Below, piece after piece: positions 41,159 through 51,006 of a DNA stretch of 64,000 bases. The translations under genes were made by a program, and so were the position numbers. Under the pieces are notes generated by a model, which did no database searches, was not told the origin of the DNA, and saw only the letters and a list, made by a program, of their open reading frames with translations. Positions within the stretch are counted from its first letter, which is position 1, and each line of letters starts with the position of its first letter. This DNA comes from Propionibacteriaceae bacterium (GTDB lineage: Bacteria > Actinomycetota > Actinomycetes > Propionibacteriales > Propionibacteriaceae), in contig JAISTQ010000043.1 of NCBI GenBank assembly GCA_031272505.1, positions 1 to 64,000 of the forward strand, in the 5' to 3' direction.

Positions 41159-42247
41159 GTGCGTGTTTTCAACTTCTCCGCTGGCCCGGCCATGATTCCC
41201 CTGCCCGTGCTCGAGCGTGCCCGTGATGAATTGCTGGATTGGAAATCCGGCATGTCGGTGATGGAAGTCTCCCATCGCGGCAAAGACTTCGTGGCCTGCG
41301 CCGCCCATGCGGAAGCCGCCCTGCGGCAGGTGCTCGCGATCCCGGATGGCTACGTGGTGCTGTTCTTGCAAGGTGGCGCGTCCGGCCAGTTCGACGCGGT
41401 GCCGATGAACCTCTCCGCGCCTGGCGACACGGTCGATTTCTTCAACACCGGCCAGTGGTCGAAGAAGGCGGTGGCCGCATCCAAGCGCCAGGGCTTGCAT
41501 GTGAACGTGATCGTTGACGAAGCCGCCAGCAGCTACACCACCGTCCCCGATCCGGGCAGCTTTGCCGTCCATCCGGAGGCGAAATACCTGCACTACACGC
41601 CGAATGAGACCATCGGCGGGGTGGAGTTCGGCTACATTCCCGAAAGTGGCGCGGTGCCCTTGGTGGCCGATTTCTCGTCCACCATCCTCTCCCGCCCCGT
41701 GGACGTGTCCAAGTACGGGGTGATCTACGCGGGCGCGCAGAAGAACATGGGGCCGGCTGGCCTCGCGGTGGTGATCGTGCGCGAAGACCTGCTCGGGCGG
41801 GCCCGTCCCACCACGCCCGCGATCTGGGAGTGGAAAGGCATGGCGGAAGCCGACTCGATGCTGAACACGCCCCCGACGTTCTCCATCTATCTGCTCGGCT
41901 TGATCCTCGATTGGATCGCCGAAACCGGCGGATTGGCGGCGACGGCGGAGCGCAACCAGGCGAAGTCGGCGGCGCTCTATGCCGCGATTGACGGCTCGCC
42001 TTTCTACGCCAACCCGGTCGCCGCGAACGCCCGCTCCTGGATGAACATCCCGTTCACGATCCAAGCGGACAATGCCGAGGAGTTGGAGAAAGAGTTCGTG
42101 GCCCAGGCGGACGCCGCCGGGCTCACCAACCTGAAGGGCCACCGCTCCGTAGGCGGGATGCGGGCCTCGATCTACAACGCGATGCCGCTCGCCGGCGTGG
42201 AGGCGTTGATTGATTTCATGCAAGATTTCGAAAGGAAGAACGGCTAG
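41159..42247 (+). CDS. serC: Phosphoserine aminotransferase
   Basis: A 362-residue PLP enzyme that makes 3-phosphoserine from 3-phosphohydroxypyruvate and glutamate. Seen: the N-terminal FNFSAGPAMIPLPVLERAR, VLFLQGGASGQFDAVPMNL, the family motif HYTPNETIGGVEF, the PLP lysine in YAGAQKNMGPAGLAVVIV, and GLTNLKGHRSVGGMRASIYNAMP. The GTG at 41159 is chosen because the longer frame upstream is unlike the family; a CAGAAT box lies six bases before the GTG. The next gene, serA, follows after 15 bases. Confidence 0.95.
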   Translation: MRVFNFSAGPAMIPLPVLERARDELLDWKSGMSVMEVSHRGKDFVACAAHAEAALRQVLAIPDGYVVLFLQGGASGQFDAVPMNLSAPGDTVDFFNTGQWSKKAVAASKRQGLHVNVIVDEAASSYTTVPDPGSFAVHPEAKYLHYTPNETIGGVEFGYIPESGAVPLVADFSSTILSRPVDVSKYGVIYAGAQKNMGPAGLAVVIVREDLLGRARPTTPAIWEWKGMAEADSMLNTPPTFSIYLLGLILDWIAETGGLAATAERNQAKSAALYAAIDGSPFYANPVAANARSWMNIPFTIQADNAEELEKEFVAQADAAGLTNLKGHRSVGGMRASIYNAMPLAGVEALIDFMQDFERKNG

Positions 42248-42262
42248 GCAAGCCGAAACAAC

Positions 42263-43432
42263 ATGGCATACAAAGTAAAGACACTCAACGCAATCTCCAA
42301 AGTCGGGCTGGAGCGGCTGCCGCAAACCGAGTACGAAGTGGGCAGCGCCATCGCCGATCCGGACGCCATCATCCTGCGTTCGGCCAGCCTGCACGGCGAG
42401 CCGATCCCGGCCACCCTGAAGGCCGTGGCGCGGGCCGGCGCGGGCACCAACAACATCCCGATCCCGGAGTATTCGGCGCTCGGCATCCCGGTGTTCAACA
42501 CGCCCGGCTCGAATGCGAACGCGGTGAAGGAACTGGTGGTCGCCGCCCTCTTCCTCGCCGCCCGGAACATCGTCCCGGCCGCCAGCTTCGCGCATCGGCT
42601 GGACGGCGACGCGGAGGCGATGAGCAAGGCCGTCGAGGTGGGCAAGAAGAACTTCGTCGGTTTCGAGCTGCCCGGCAAGCCGCTCGGCGTGATCGGCCTG
42701 GGGGCCATCGGCGTCGAGGTGGCGAACGCGGCCGTCGCGCTCGGGATGCGGGTGATGGGCTACGATCCGGCGATCACCGTGGATCACGCCTGGAAGCTCT
42801 CCAGCTTCGTCGAGCACGTCACCAACCTTGATTCGCTGCTCCGCCGCGCGGAGATCTTGACGGTACACGTCCCGCTGCTCGAAGATACCGAGCACCTGAT
42901 CGGGCTGGAGCAGCTCAAGCTGATGCCGAAATCCGCGGTGCTGATCAACTTCGCCCGCGGCCCCATCGTTGACGAGGACGCGGTGGTCGCCGCCCTCGAA
43001 GCGGGCAAGCTGCGCGGCTACGTCTGCGATTTCCCCACCCCGAAGCTGAACAAGCGCCCCGGCGTGGTTACCCTGCCGCACCTGGGCGCCTCCACCGCCG
43101 AAGCCGAAGACAACTCGGCCCGGATGGCGGCCGACCAGATCCGCGACTTCCTCGAAAACGGCAACATCGTCAACTCGGTGAACTTCCCCGCCGCCCAACT
43201 CCCCCGCTCACCGGGCTCGAAGCGGATCGCCATCGCGAACTCGAACGTGCCCAACATGGTGGGCCAGATCACCGGCCTGGTCGCCGGGGCCGGCCTGAAC
43301 ATCGCCGACCTGCTCAACAAGTCGCGCGGGGAGCTCGCCTACACCCTGGTCGACGTCGAAGGGGAAGTGGGGCCCGAACTGCTCGCCGCCATCAAGCAGA
43401 TCAAAGGCGTGCTCAACGCCCGCGTGATCTAA
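42263..43432 (+). CDS. serA: D-3-phosphoglycerate dehydrogenase
   Basis: A 389-residue NAD-dependent enzyme starting serine synthesis. Seen: a substrate domain, the Rossmann motif VIGLGAIGVEVANAAVALGM (about residues 140-160), the catalytic region LINFARGPIVDEDAVVAAL (Arg) and VTLPHLGASTAEAEDNSA (His), and a C-terminal ACT domain (about 315-389) with NVPNMVGQITGLVAGAGLNIADL. It lacks the long ASB domain of the mycobacterial-type enzyme, so it is the shorter type. The ACT domain suggests control by serine or another amino acid. It lies in serC-serA-PPTase order. Confidence 0.94.
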   Translation: MAYKVKTLNAISKVGLERLPQTEYEVGSAIADPDAIILRSASLHGEPIPATLKAVARAGAGTNNIPIPEYSALGIPVFNTPGSNANAVKELVVAALFLAARNIVPAASFAHRLDGDAEAMSKAVEVGKKNFVGFELPGKPLGVIGLGAIGVEVANAAVALGMRVMGYDPAITVDHAWKLSSFVEHVTNLDSLLRRAEILTVHVPLLEDTEHLIGLEQLKLMPKSAVLINFARGPIVDEDAVVAALEAGKLRGYVCDFPTPKLNKRPGVVTLPHLGASTAEAEDNSARMAADQIRDFLENGNIVNSVNFPAAQLPRSPGSKRIAIANSNVPNMVGQITGLVAGAGLNIADLLNKSRGELAYTLVDVEGEVGPELLAAIKQIKGVLNARVI

Positions 43433-43433
43433 A

Positions 43434-43856
43434 GTGTGCCTCGTGCACACCTACCACTGGCTGCTACCCCACCCCGAAGCGGTATCCCACGCCTACGTGC
43501 GCCGCGTCGCCGCCGCCGAACTCTCCGTGGACGCCGCCGCCCTGCGTTTCGACTGGTCCGGCAAGCCCGTTTGCCGCAGCCACCCAGCCTGGCACTTCTC
43601 GCTCTCCCACTCCGGCCCACACCTGGTCATCGCCACCCACGACTCCCCCATCGGCATCGACATCGAAGTCATCCGCCCCTTCGATACGCGCGTGATCCGG
43701 CGCCTCTCCCCCGCCGAACAGGCCGCCCACGCCCGCGGCACCTCCTTCTTCGAACTCTGGACCAAACGCGAAGCGGCCTTCAAATCCGCCTCCCCCACCC
43801 CCCACTTCACCCCCATCACCATCTCCCCCGACACCTGCTGTTACCTCTGCACCTAG
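43434..43856 (+). CDS. Compact 4'-phosphopantetheinyl transferase superfamily protein
   Basis: A 140-residue protein that is short compared with the usual Sfp type of about 220 residues. Seen: WHFSLSHSGPHLVIATHDSPIGIDIEVIRPF (SLSHSG plus the Mg-binding GIDIE) and FFELWTKREAAFKSA, which matches the W-x-x-KEA-x-x-K motif. These are the catalytic elements for moving phosphopantetheine from CoA to a carrier-protein Ser. The GTG start is two bases after the serA stop; a second GTG three codons in is also possible. The C-terminal beta domain seems trimmed. No NRPS or PKS gene is near, so the carrier protein is unknown. Confidence 0.8.
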   Translation: MCLVHTYHWLLPHPEAVSHAYVRRVAAAELSVDAAALRFDWSGKPVCRSHPAWHFSLSHSGPHLVIATHDSPIGIDIEVIRPFDTRVIRRLSPAEQAAHARGTSFFELWTKREAAFKSASPTPHFTPITISPDTCCYLCT

Positions 43857-43928
43857 TGCCGATACCCAGCCATGAATTCCTTAACGGGAAGCGCGTTGTC
43901 GAGCTGAGAAAAATGTCTATAAGCAGCC

Positions 43929-43942
43929 GCTCCCGCCGGAGC
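43929..43942. repeat. Small hairpin and repeat fragment between PPTase and gatB
   Basis: GCTCC-CGCC-GGAGC forms a 5-bp stem, enclosed by a further AGCCG (43925-43929) and CGGCT (43952-43956) pair. The adjoining GGAGCGAACACAC is identical to a segment of copy A (8957-8969). The 129-base gap 43857-43985 lies between convergent genes, like copies A, B and C. Confidence 0.45.
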
Positions 43943-43985
43943 GAACACACACGGCTGGCGCTCCCTAACAAGCGGGATTACGCAA

Positions 43986-45468
43986 TCAGGACAGGGACTC
44001 CATGATGAGGGAGCGGACTTTGGAAGCGTCGGCTTTGCCTTGCATGGTGCGCATCACGGCGCCGATGAGGGCGCCGATGGCCTGCTGGCGGCCGGCCTTG
44101 ATGGAGGCGGCGGCGTCGGGGTTGGCGGCGATGGCGGCTTGGACGGCCTCTAAGAGGGCGCCGTCGTCGGAGACGATGGCCAGCGAGCGGGTGGCGACGA
44201 CTTCGCCGGGCGAGCCTTCGCCGGAGAGCACCCCTTCGATGACCTGGCGGGCGAGAGTGTCGTTGATGGTGCCGGCGGCGACCAGGGACTGCAACTCGGC
44301 GACTTGGGCCGGGGTGATGGCGAGCGCGTCAAGCTCCAGGCCGGCGTCGTTGGCGCGGCGGGCCAGCTCCCCGAGCCACCACTTCTTGGCGGCGGCGGGC
44401 GTGCAGCCCAAGGCGACGGTGTCGGCGATCAGGTCGAGGGCGTCCGCGCCGATGATGTCGCGGAACTCGGCGTCGGTGAAGCCCCATTCGGATTGCAGCC
44501 GCCGGCGGCGGGCGGCGGGGGCCTCGGGCAGCGTGGCGCGGAGTTCCTCGACCCATTCGCGGCTGGGCGCGATGGGCGGAATGTCGGGCTCCGGGAAGTA
44601 GCGGTAATCCTCGGCGGTTTCCTTGGAGCGGCCGGGCGAGGTGTAGCCCTCTTCGTGCCAGTGGCGGGTTTCCTGCTTGACTTTGCCGCCGTCAGCGAGA
44701 ATCGCGCCTTGGCGTTGGATCTCGTAGCTGAGCGCGCGTTCGATTGAGCGCAGCGAGTTGACGTTCTTGGTCTCGGTGCGCAAGCCGAGTTCGGTGGCGC
44801 CGATGGGCATCAGGGAGACATTCGCGTCGCAGCGCAGCGAGCCCTGCTCCATGCGGACGTCGGAGACGCCGAGGGCCCGGACGATGTCGCGCAGCGCGGA
44901 GACGTAGGCGCGGGCCACCTGCGGGGCTTTCGGGCCGGTGCCGAAGACCGGCTTGGTGACGATCTCAATCAACGGCACCCCGGCGCGGTTGTAGTCGACC
45001 AGCGAGTAGTCCGCGCCCTGGATGCGGCCGGTGGCACCGCCCAGATGCAGCAGCTTGCCGGCGTCCTCCTCCATGTGGGCGCGCTCGACCGGCACCCGGA
45101 AAACCTCACCCTCAACCTCTACGTCAAGGTAGCCGTTGAAGCAGATCGGCTCGTCGTACTGGCTGGTCTGCCAGTCTTTCGTCATGTCCGGGTAGAAGTA
45201 ATTCTTCCGGGCGAAGCGGCACCAGGAGGCGATCTCGCAATTCAAGGCCAAGCCGATGCGGATCGCGGATTCGACCGCCTTGGCGTTCACCACCGGCAGG
45301 GAGCCAGGCAGCCCCAGGCATACCGGGCAAGTCTGCGAGTTCGGCTCGGCGCCAAACTCGGTGGCGCAGGAGCAGAACATCTTGGAGGCGGTGTTCAACT
45401 CCACGTGCACCTCCAGGCCGAGCACCGGCTCGTAGCGGGCGTAAACCTCAGCCAACGGCAGCAGATCG

Positions 45469-45476
<8 letters not shown>
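43986..45476 (-). CDS. gatB: Asp/Glu-tRNA amidotransferase subunit B
   Basis: A 496-residue kinase/tRNA-binding subunit of GatCAB, which converts Glu-tRNA-Gln (and in some species Asp-tRNA-Asn) to the amide. Seen: the N-terminal core [23 protein letters not shown] with the Zn cysteines (CSC and CPVC), [19 protein letters not shown], the middle GatB domain, and a C-terminal YqeY-like helical tail (about residues 345-495) ending in RSLIMESLS. Its ATG overlaps the gatA stop by eight bases. Confidence 0.96.
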
Positions 45477-46974
<1,498 letters not shown>

Positions 46975-46975
46975 C

Positions 46976-47269
46976 TCACTCCTCCCCCAGGATCTGCGGC
47001 ACCCGGAAACGGCCATCCTCGGCCACCGGCGCACCGGAGAGCGCCGCCGCCACCGACTGCGAAGGCCGCACCACATCCTCGCGGAAGACGTTCTCCATGG
47101 GCACCGCATGTGACGTCGGGGCCACATCCGCCCCGGCCACCTCGGACACCTCCGCCACTGACTGCAGAATCAAATCCAACTGCGGAGCCAGCCGGGCCAA
47201 CTCCTCGTCCGACAACTCAATCCGAGCCAAATCCGCCAACTTGGCCACTTCCGCTACGCTCAACGCCAT
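46976..47269 (-). CDS. gatC: Asp/Glu-tRNA amidotransferase subunit C
   Basis: A 97-residue belt protein that links GatA and GatB. Seen: [34 protein letters not shown] and the GatC-type end [12 protein letters not shown] (as [14 protein letters not shown]). An ATG at 47278 is in frame, but it overlaps the TAAGAT box, which is seven bases from the ATG at 47269; the second start gives the standard MALS N-terminus. It is the first gene of gatC-gatA-gatB. Confidence 0.93.
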   Translation of the reverse strand: MALSVAEVAKLADLARIELSDEELARLAPQLDLILQSVAEVSEVAGADVAPTSHAVPMENVFREDVVRPSQSVAAALSGAPVAEDGRFRVPQILGEE

Positions 47270-47276
47270 ATCCGCC

Positions 47277-47282
47277 ATCTTA
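47277..47282 (-). promoter_or_regulatory. -10 box of gatCAB (leaderless type)
   Basis: TAAGAT on the minus strand is followed by seven bases, GGCGGAT, and then the gatC ATG. This argues against the upstream ATG, which would lie inside the -10 box. Confidence 0.45.
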
Positions 47283-47312
47283 GCGGTTAACTTGCGTGAT
47301 ACTTTTTGGTAC

Positions 47313-47318
47313 TAGGGT
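47313..47318 (+). promoter_or_regulatory. -10 box of the ACT-domain gene (leaderless type)
   Basis: TAGGGT precedes the GTG at 47325 by six bases (GGAGGG). The GGAGGG run is too close to the GTG for a standard Shine-Dalgarno, so a leaderless start is more likely. It shares a 55-base control region with the gatC promoter. Confidence 0.4.
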
Positions 47319-47324
47319 GGAGGG

Positions 47325-47942
47325 GTGTTTTTGTTGCGGACGTTATTGCCGGATCGGCCGGGGTCGTTGGGGGCGGTGGCTACGGCCATGGGTTCGGTGG
47401 GGGCGGATATTGCCGCCGTCGAGATTGTGGAGAAGCGCGCAGATTCCGTCATTGATGATTTCATGGTGGAGTTGCCGCAGGGGGTGCAGCCCGACGCGCT
47501 GGTGAGCGCGGTGACCGCGCTGCAGGGCGTGGAGGTGCTTTGGCTCTCGTATTACTCGCAGGCTTGGGGGCTGCACGGCGATGTGCAGTTGCTCGAAAAG
47601 ATGACGGACAACCCGGAGCAAGCCTCGGAGCTGCTCACCAACGGCGCGCCCGAGGTGTTCCGCTCCGAATGGGCGGTCTTGCTGGGCCGCGACGGCACGG
47701 TGCTTTACGCCACCGAGTTGGCCCCGGACTTGGAGCCGGAATCCATCGAACTGTTGGGCCCGCTCAACGAAGCCGACGCCTTTGAGCTGCCGGTGGATTG
47801 GGTGCCCGGCTGGGGGGCGACGCTGGTGGCCCGCGCCCCGCTGCGGGACTTGCGCTCCACGCTGGTGATCGGCCGCCACGGCGGGCCGAACTACGCGGTG
47901 AGCGAACTGGCCCGGCTGCGGCACCTGACCGCGATGGTCTAA
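47325..47942 (+). CDS. ACT-domain regulatory protein, ligand unknown
   Basis: A 205-residue soluble protein. Residues 1-75 are an ACT domain (LLRTLLPDRPGSLGAVATAMGSVGADIAAVEIVEKRADSVIDDFMVEL), and a second regulatory-like region (about 85-190) is similar to the proteins annotated as amino acid-binding ACT proteins beside gatC in actinobacteria. It has no catalytic domain. It probably senses an amino acid and controls a partner. It is divergent from gatCAB and ends at a terminator. Confidence 0.75.
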   Translation: MFLLRTLLPDRPGSLGAVATAMGSVGADIAAVEIVEKRADSVIDDFMVELPQGVQPDALVSAVTALQGVEVLWLSYYSQAWGLHGDVQLLEKMTDNPEQASELLTNGAPEVFRSEWAVLLGRDGTVLYATELAPDLEPESIELLGPLNEADAFELPVDWVPGWGATLVARAPLRDLRSTLVIGRHGGPNYAVSELARLRHLTAMV

Positions 47943-48011
47943 ACCTTGATCCAGTTAACAACCCTGATCTACCGATAATCGGCGTATCGGGGCTCTAACT
48001 CCTCCGATTAA

Positions 48012-48044
48012 ACATCAAGGCCGGGGTGAACCCGGCCCTGATGT
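48012..48044. terminator. Bidirectional terminator between the ACT gene and gguB
   Basis: A 14-bp stem with one mismatch: ACATCA and GGCCGGG pair with CCCGGCC and TGATGT around a GTGAA loop. It lies between the convergent stops 47942 and 48061. T-rich bases follow in both directions (GTTTTG plus strand; GTTTAAT minus strand). An 11-base palindrome CCGATAATCGG lies upstream at about 47973. Confidence 0.8.
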
Positions 48045-48060
48045 ATGAAGTTTTGATCCG

Positions 48061-49314
48061 CTACTGGGATCGTTCAGCCACGCCGGCAAGCGCCACCAGC
48101 TTGGTGCGACGCTTGGACAGCAGGTCGAAGGCCACGGCCGCCAACAGCACCAAGCCCTTGACGACTTGCTGCCACGCGGACGGGACGCCCATGATTGACT
48201 GGCCTTGGTTCAGCACGCCCATGAAGACGGCGCCGACCATGGCGCCGGACACCCGGCCGATACCACCGGTCACCGCGGTGCCACCGATGAAGCAGGCGGC
48301 GATGACGTCGAGCTCGTAGCTCTGGCCGGCGGTGGCGTTCGCCGCATTGGCGCGGGAAACCACCACGATGGCCGCCACAGCTTCGAGGAAGCCCATATGC
48401 ACGAAAATCATGAAGTTCGTGCGGGCGGTGTTGATACCGGAGAGGATGGCGGCGTTCAAGTTGCCGCCGATGGCGTACACGTGACGGCCGAACACAGTGC
48501 GGTTCAGCACGAAGCTGTAGACCAGCACCAGCACTGCGATGATCACCAGCACGAACGGGGTGCCGACGGCCGACATCGAGAGCAGCACGGTGGCGAACGC
48601 GATGCAGAAGGCGATCACCACGATCTTGCCGACGGTGAAGCCCAACGGCTCGGGCTCAATGCCATGCTTGACCTGCGAGGCGCGGTTGCGGAACTGCGTC
48701 CAGACCAGCGCCAGGATGGCGAGAACGCCAACCAGGAGCGTGAAGACGTCGATGCTCTTCACCGCCTGGAAGATGACGCCCAACTGCCCGCCATCGAAGG
48801 GGATGGTCGGGAAGATGTTCGCCGAGCCCTTCGAGGCGATCGCCACGAACTCGTCGTCGAAGGGAGCCATGGTGAAGCCAGCCACCACAATTGCGAGGCC
48901 GCGGAACATCAACATGCCGGCCAGCGTCACGATGAAGGCTGGGATGCGCACATACGCGATCCAGAAGCCATGCCAGGCGCCGATGAGCGTACCCAGAGCC
49001 AGCGCCAAGAGGACACCGGCCCACCAAGGCCAATCCCAGTTCGTTGAGTACATTACCCAGCCGCAGATGCCGCCCACGAAGGCGACCACCGAGCCGGCGG
49101 ACAGATCGATGTGGCCGGCGATGATCACCATGATCATGCCGAGCGCCATAATCAACACGTAGGCGTTCTGGCCGATCAGCGAGGAGACGTTCGCCGGGCT
49201 GAGCAGCTTGCCGCCGGTGGTGATGGTGAAGAGGATGATCACGAGCGCGAGGGCGCCCATGATGCCATACTGGCGGAGGTTACCGCCCAGGGCTTGTTTG
49301 AGAGATGATGCCAT
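48061..49314 (-). CDS. gguB: Multiple monosaccharide ABC transporter permease (GguB/MmsB-like)
   Basis: A 417-residue inner-membrane permease of the CUT2 family. Seen: about ten hydrophobic helices, with the CUT2 signature LIMALGMIMVIIAGHIDLSAGSVVAFVGG, RIPAFIVTLAGMLMFRGLA, NRTVFGRHVYAIGGNLNAAILSGIN and IAACFIGGTAVTGGIGRVSGAMVGAVFMGVLN. It is the long GguB-type member with an extra loop (about residues 200-240). It follows gguA after six bases. The sugar cannot be fixed from sequence; the relatives take up xylose, galactose, glucose or arabinose. Confidence 0.93.
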   Translation of the reverse strand: MASSLKQALGGNLRQYGIMGALALVIILFTITTGGKLLSPANVSSLIGQNAYVLIMALGMIMVIIAGHIDLSAGSVVAFVGGICGWVMYSTNWDWPWWAGVLLALALGTLIGAWHGFWIAYVRIPAFIVTLAGMLMFRGLAIVVAGFTMAPFDDEFVAIASKGSANIFPTIPFDGGQLGVIFQAVKSIDVFTLLVGVLAILALVWTQFRNRASQVKHGIEPEPLGFTVGKIVVIAFCIAFATVLLSMSAVGTPFVLVIIAVLVLVYSFVLNRTVFGRHVYAIGGNLNAAILSGINTARTNFMIFVHMGFLEAVAAIVVVSRANAANATAGQSYELDVIAACFIGGTAVTGGIGRVSGAMVGAVFMGVLNQGQSIMGVPSAWQQVVKGLVLLAAVAFDLLSKRRTKLVALAGVAERSQ

Positions 49315-49320
49315 TTCAGG

Positions 49321-50862
49321 TCATTCCTTTGTTTCTAGGGTCATTAGTGTCATGAGGTTTTCCTGGGTGGCCTCAGCCTTGGGCACGCAGCCAGTGATAT
49401 GGCCTTCACTCAGGGTATAGATGCGGTCGCAGACACCGATTAGCTCGGGCAGCTCCGAAGAGATCACAATCACGCCCTTGCCGTCATCAGCGAGGCGGTT
49501 GATGATCTCATAAATCTCGTACTTGGCACCGACGTCGATGCCGCGGGTGGGCTCGTCGAGAATCAAGACTTCCGGATCGGTGAACACCCACTTGGCCAGC
49601 GAAACCTTCTGCTGGTTGCCGCCGGAGAGCGTCTTCAACGCGACGTCAAGATTCGGCGTCTTCACGTTCAGCTCCACCTTCAGCCTCTGGGATTCGACCT
49701 TCTCCTCGTTCGAATCGACGACGCCGTTGTGAGTTACCTTGTGCAACGCCGAGATCGTCATGTTCTCGCGAACCGTCTGGATCAGATTCAGGCCGTAGGC
49801 CTTGCGGTCTTCGGTGACATACGCGATGCCGTTCTTGATGGCTTGCTCCACCGTCTTGGTCTGCACCTCGACGCCGTTGCGGAACACCTTGCCGGAGATG
49901 TCCACGCCGTAGGTCTCACCGAAGACGCTCATCGCCATCTCGGTGCGGCCGGAGCCCATCAGGCCGGCGATGCCGACAATCTCGCCGCGGTTCACATACA
50001 GCGAGGCGCCATCCACCACCTTGCGGGTGGTATCGAGCTGGTGGTATACCGTCCAATCCTCGATGCGGAAAAGCTCCTCTCCGCCGACGTTCGGGGTGTG
50101 CGTCGGGAAGCGCGAGCTCATCTCGCGGCCGACCATGCCCCTGATCAAGCGGGGTTCGTCGACCTGGTCTTCCTTGACGTTCACCGTCTCGATCACTGTG
50201 CCGTCACGGATGACGGTGATGTTGTCGGCGACTTCGAGGATCTCGCCGAGCTTGTGCGAGATGATGATGATGGTGATGCCCTGGTCGCGGAGTTCGCGCA
50301 GAATGCTGAGCAGGTGCTCGGATTCCTCGTCGTTCAGCGAGGCGGTGGGCTCGTCCAAGATCAACAGGTCCACGCGCTTGGCGAGGGCTTTGGCGATTTC
50401 GACGAGCTGCTGCTTGCCGACGCCGATGTCCATGATCTTCGTCTGTGGATGCTCCTGGCGCAGGCCGACGCGCTTCAACAGCGCAATCGCCTTCTCTTCC
50501 ACGTCGCTCCAGTTGATGACGCCGAATTTGGCTTGTTCATTACCTAAGAAGATGTTCTCGGCAATCGAAAGGAATGGTGAGAGGGCCAGCTCCTGATGGA
50601 TGATCACGATGCCGCGCGATTCGGAATCGCGCAAGTTGTGGAACTGGCAAAGCTCGCCATCATAGGTTACGGTGCCGGAATACGACCCATACGGGTGGAT
50701 TCCGGAAAGCACCTTCATCAATGTGGATTTGCCAGCACCGTTCTCGCCGCAGATCCCGTGGATCTCGCCGCGATACACCTTAAAGGTGACATCCTGCAGT
50801 GCTATAACCCCTGGGAATTCCTTTGTGATGTCGAGCATCTCCAAGATGGGGGTCTCGTTCAT
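49321..50862 (-). CDS. gguA: Multiple monosaccharide ABC transporter ATP-binding protein (GguA/MmsA-like)
   Basis: A 513-residue ATPase with two ABC domains in tandem, as in CUT2 systems. The first has Walker A GENGAGKSTLMKVLSG (about residues 39-54), IIHQELALSPFLSIAENIFLGNE and Walker B LLILDEPTASLND; the second has a degenerate Walker region (GLMGSGRTEMAMSVFG), the signature LSGGNQQKVSLAKW and Walker B LILDEPTRGIDVGAK. The start ATG at 50862 comes 144 bases after the chvE stop with a large hairpin in between, implying lower expression than chvE. Confidence 0.95.
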   Translation of the reverse strand: MNETPILEMLDITKEFPGVIALQDVTFKVYRGEIHGICGENGAGKSTLMKVLSGIHPYGSYSGTVTYDGELCQFHNLRDSESRGIVIIHQELALSPFLSIAENIFLGNEQAKFGVINWSDVEEKAIALLKRVGLRQEHPQTKIMDIGVGKQQLVEIAKALAKRVDLLILDEPTASLNDEESEHLLSILRELRDQGITIIIISHKLGEILEVADNITVIRDGTVIETVNVKEDQVDEPRLIRGMVGREMSSRFPTHTPNVGGEELFRIEDWTVYHQLDTTRKVVDGASLYVNRGEIVGIAGLMGSGRTEMAMSVFGETYGVDISGKVFRNGVEVQTKTVEQAIKNGIAYVTEDRKAYGLNLIQTVRENMTISALHKVTHNGVVDSNEEKVESQRLKVELNVKTPNLDVALKTLSGGNQQKVSLAKWVFTDPEVLILDEPTRGIDVGAKYEIYEIINRLADDGKGVIVISSELPELIGVCDRIYTLSEGHITGCVPKAEATQENLMTLMTLETKE

Positions 50863-50944
50863 GGGTCTTCCTTGACTGAGTTGGTTGGTTGGATCTCTTA
50901 TGGGCTTATCCGAATAGGGCTTCGAAATGGCCCAGTCTTGGTGA

Positions 50945-50976
50945 GGTGGCGTGCCAGCCTAAGCCAGCACGCCACC
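50945..50976 (-). terminator. Hairpin between chvE and gguA (attenuator or mRNA stabiliser)
   Basis: GGTGGCGTGC pairs with GCACGCCACC over ten bases, with a 12-base inner segment. On the minus strand an A-rich stretch with GTAAATACTT precedes it and no T run follows. It probably keeps chvE mRNA more abundant than gguAB mRNA, like the hairpin between livK and livH. Confidence 0.7.
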
Positions 50977-51006
50977 ACAAGTATTTACTTTTTTAGGATT
51001 TCAGAA

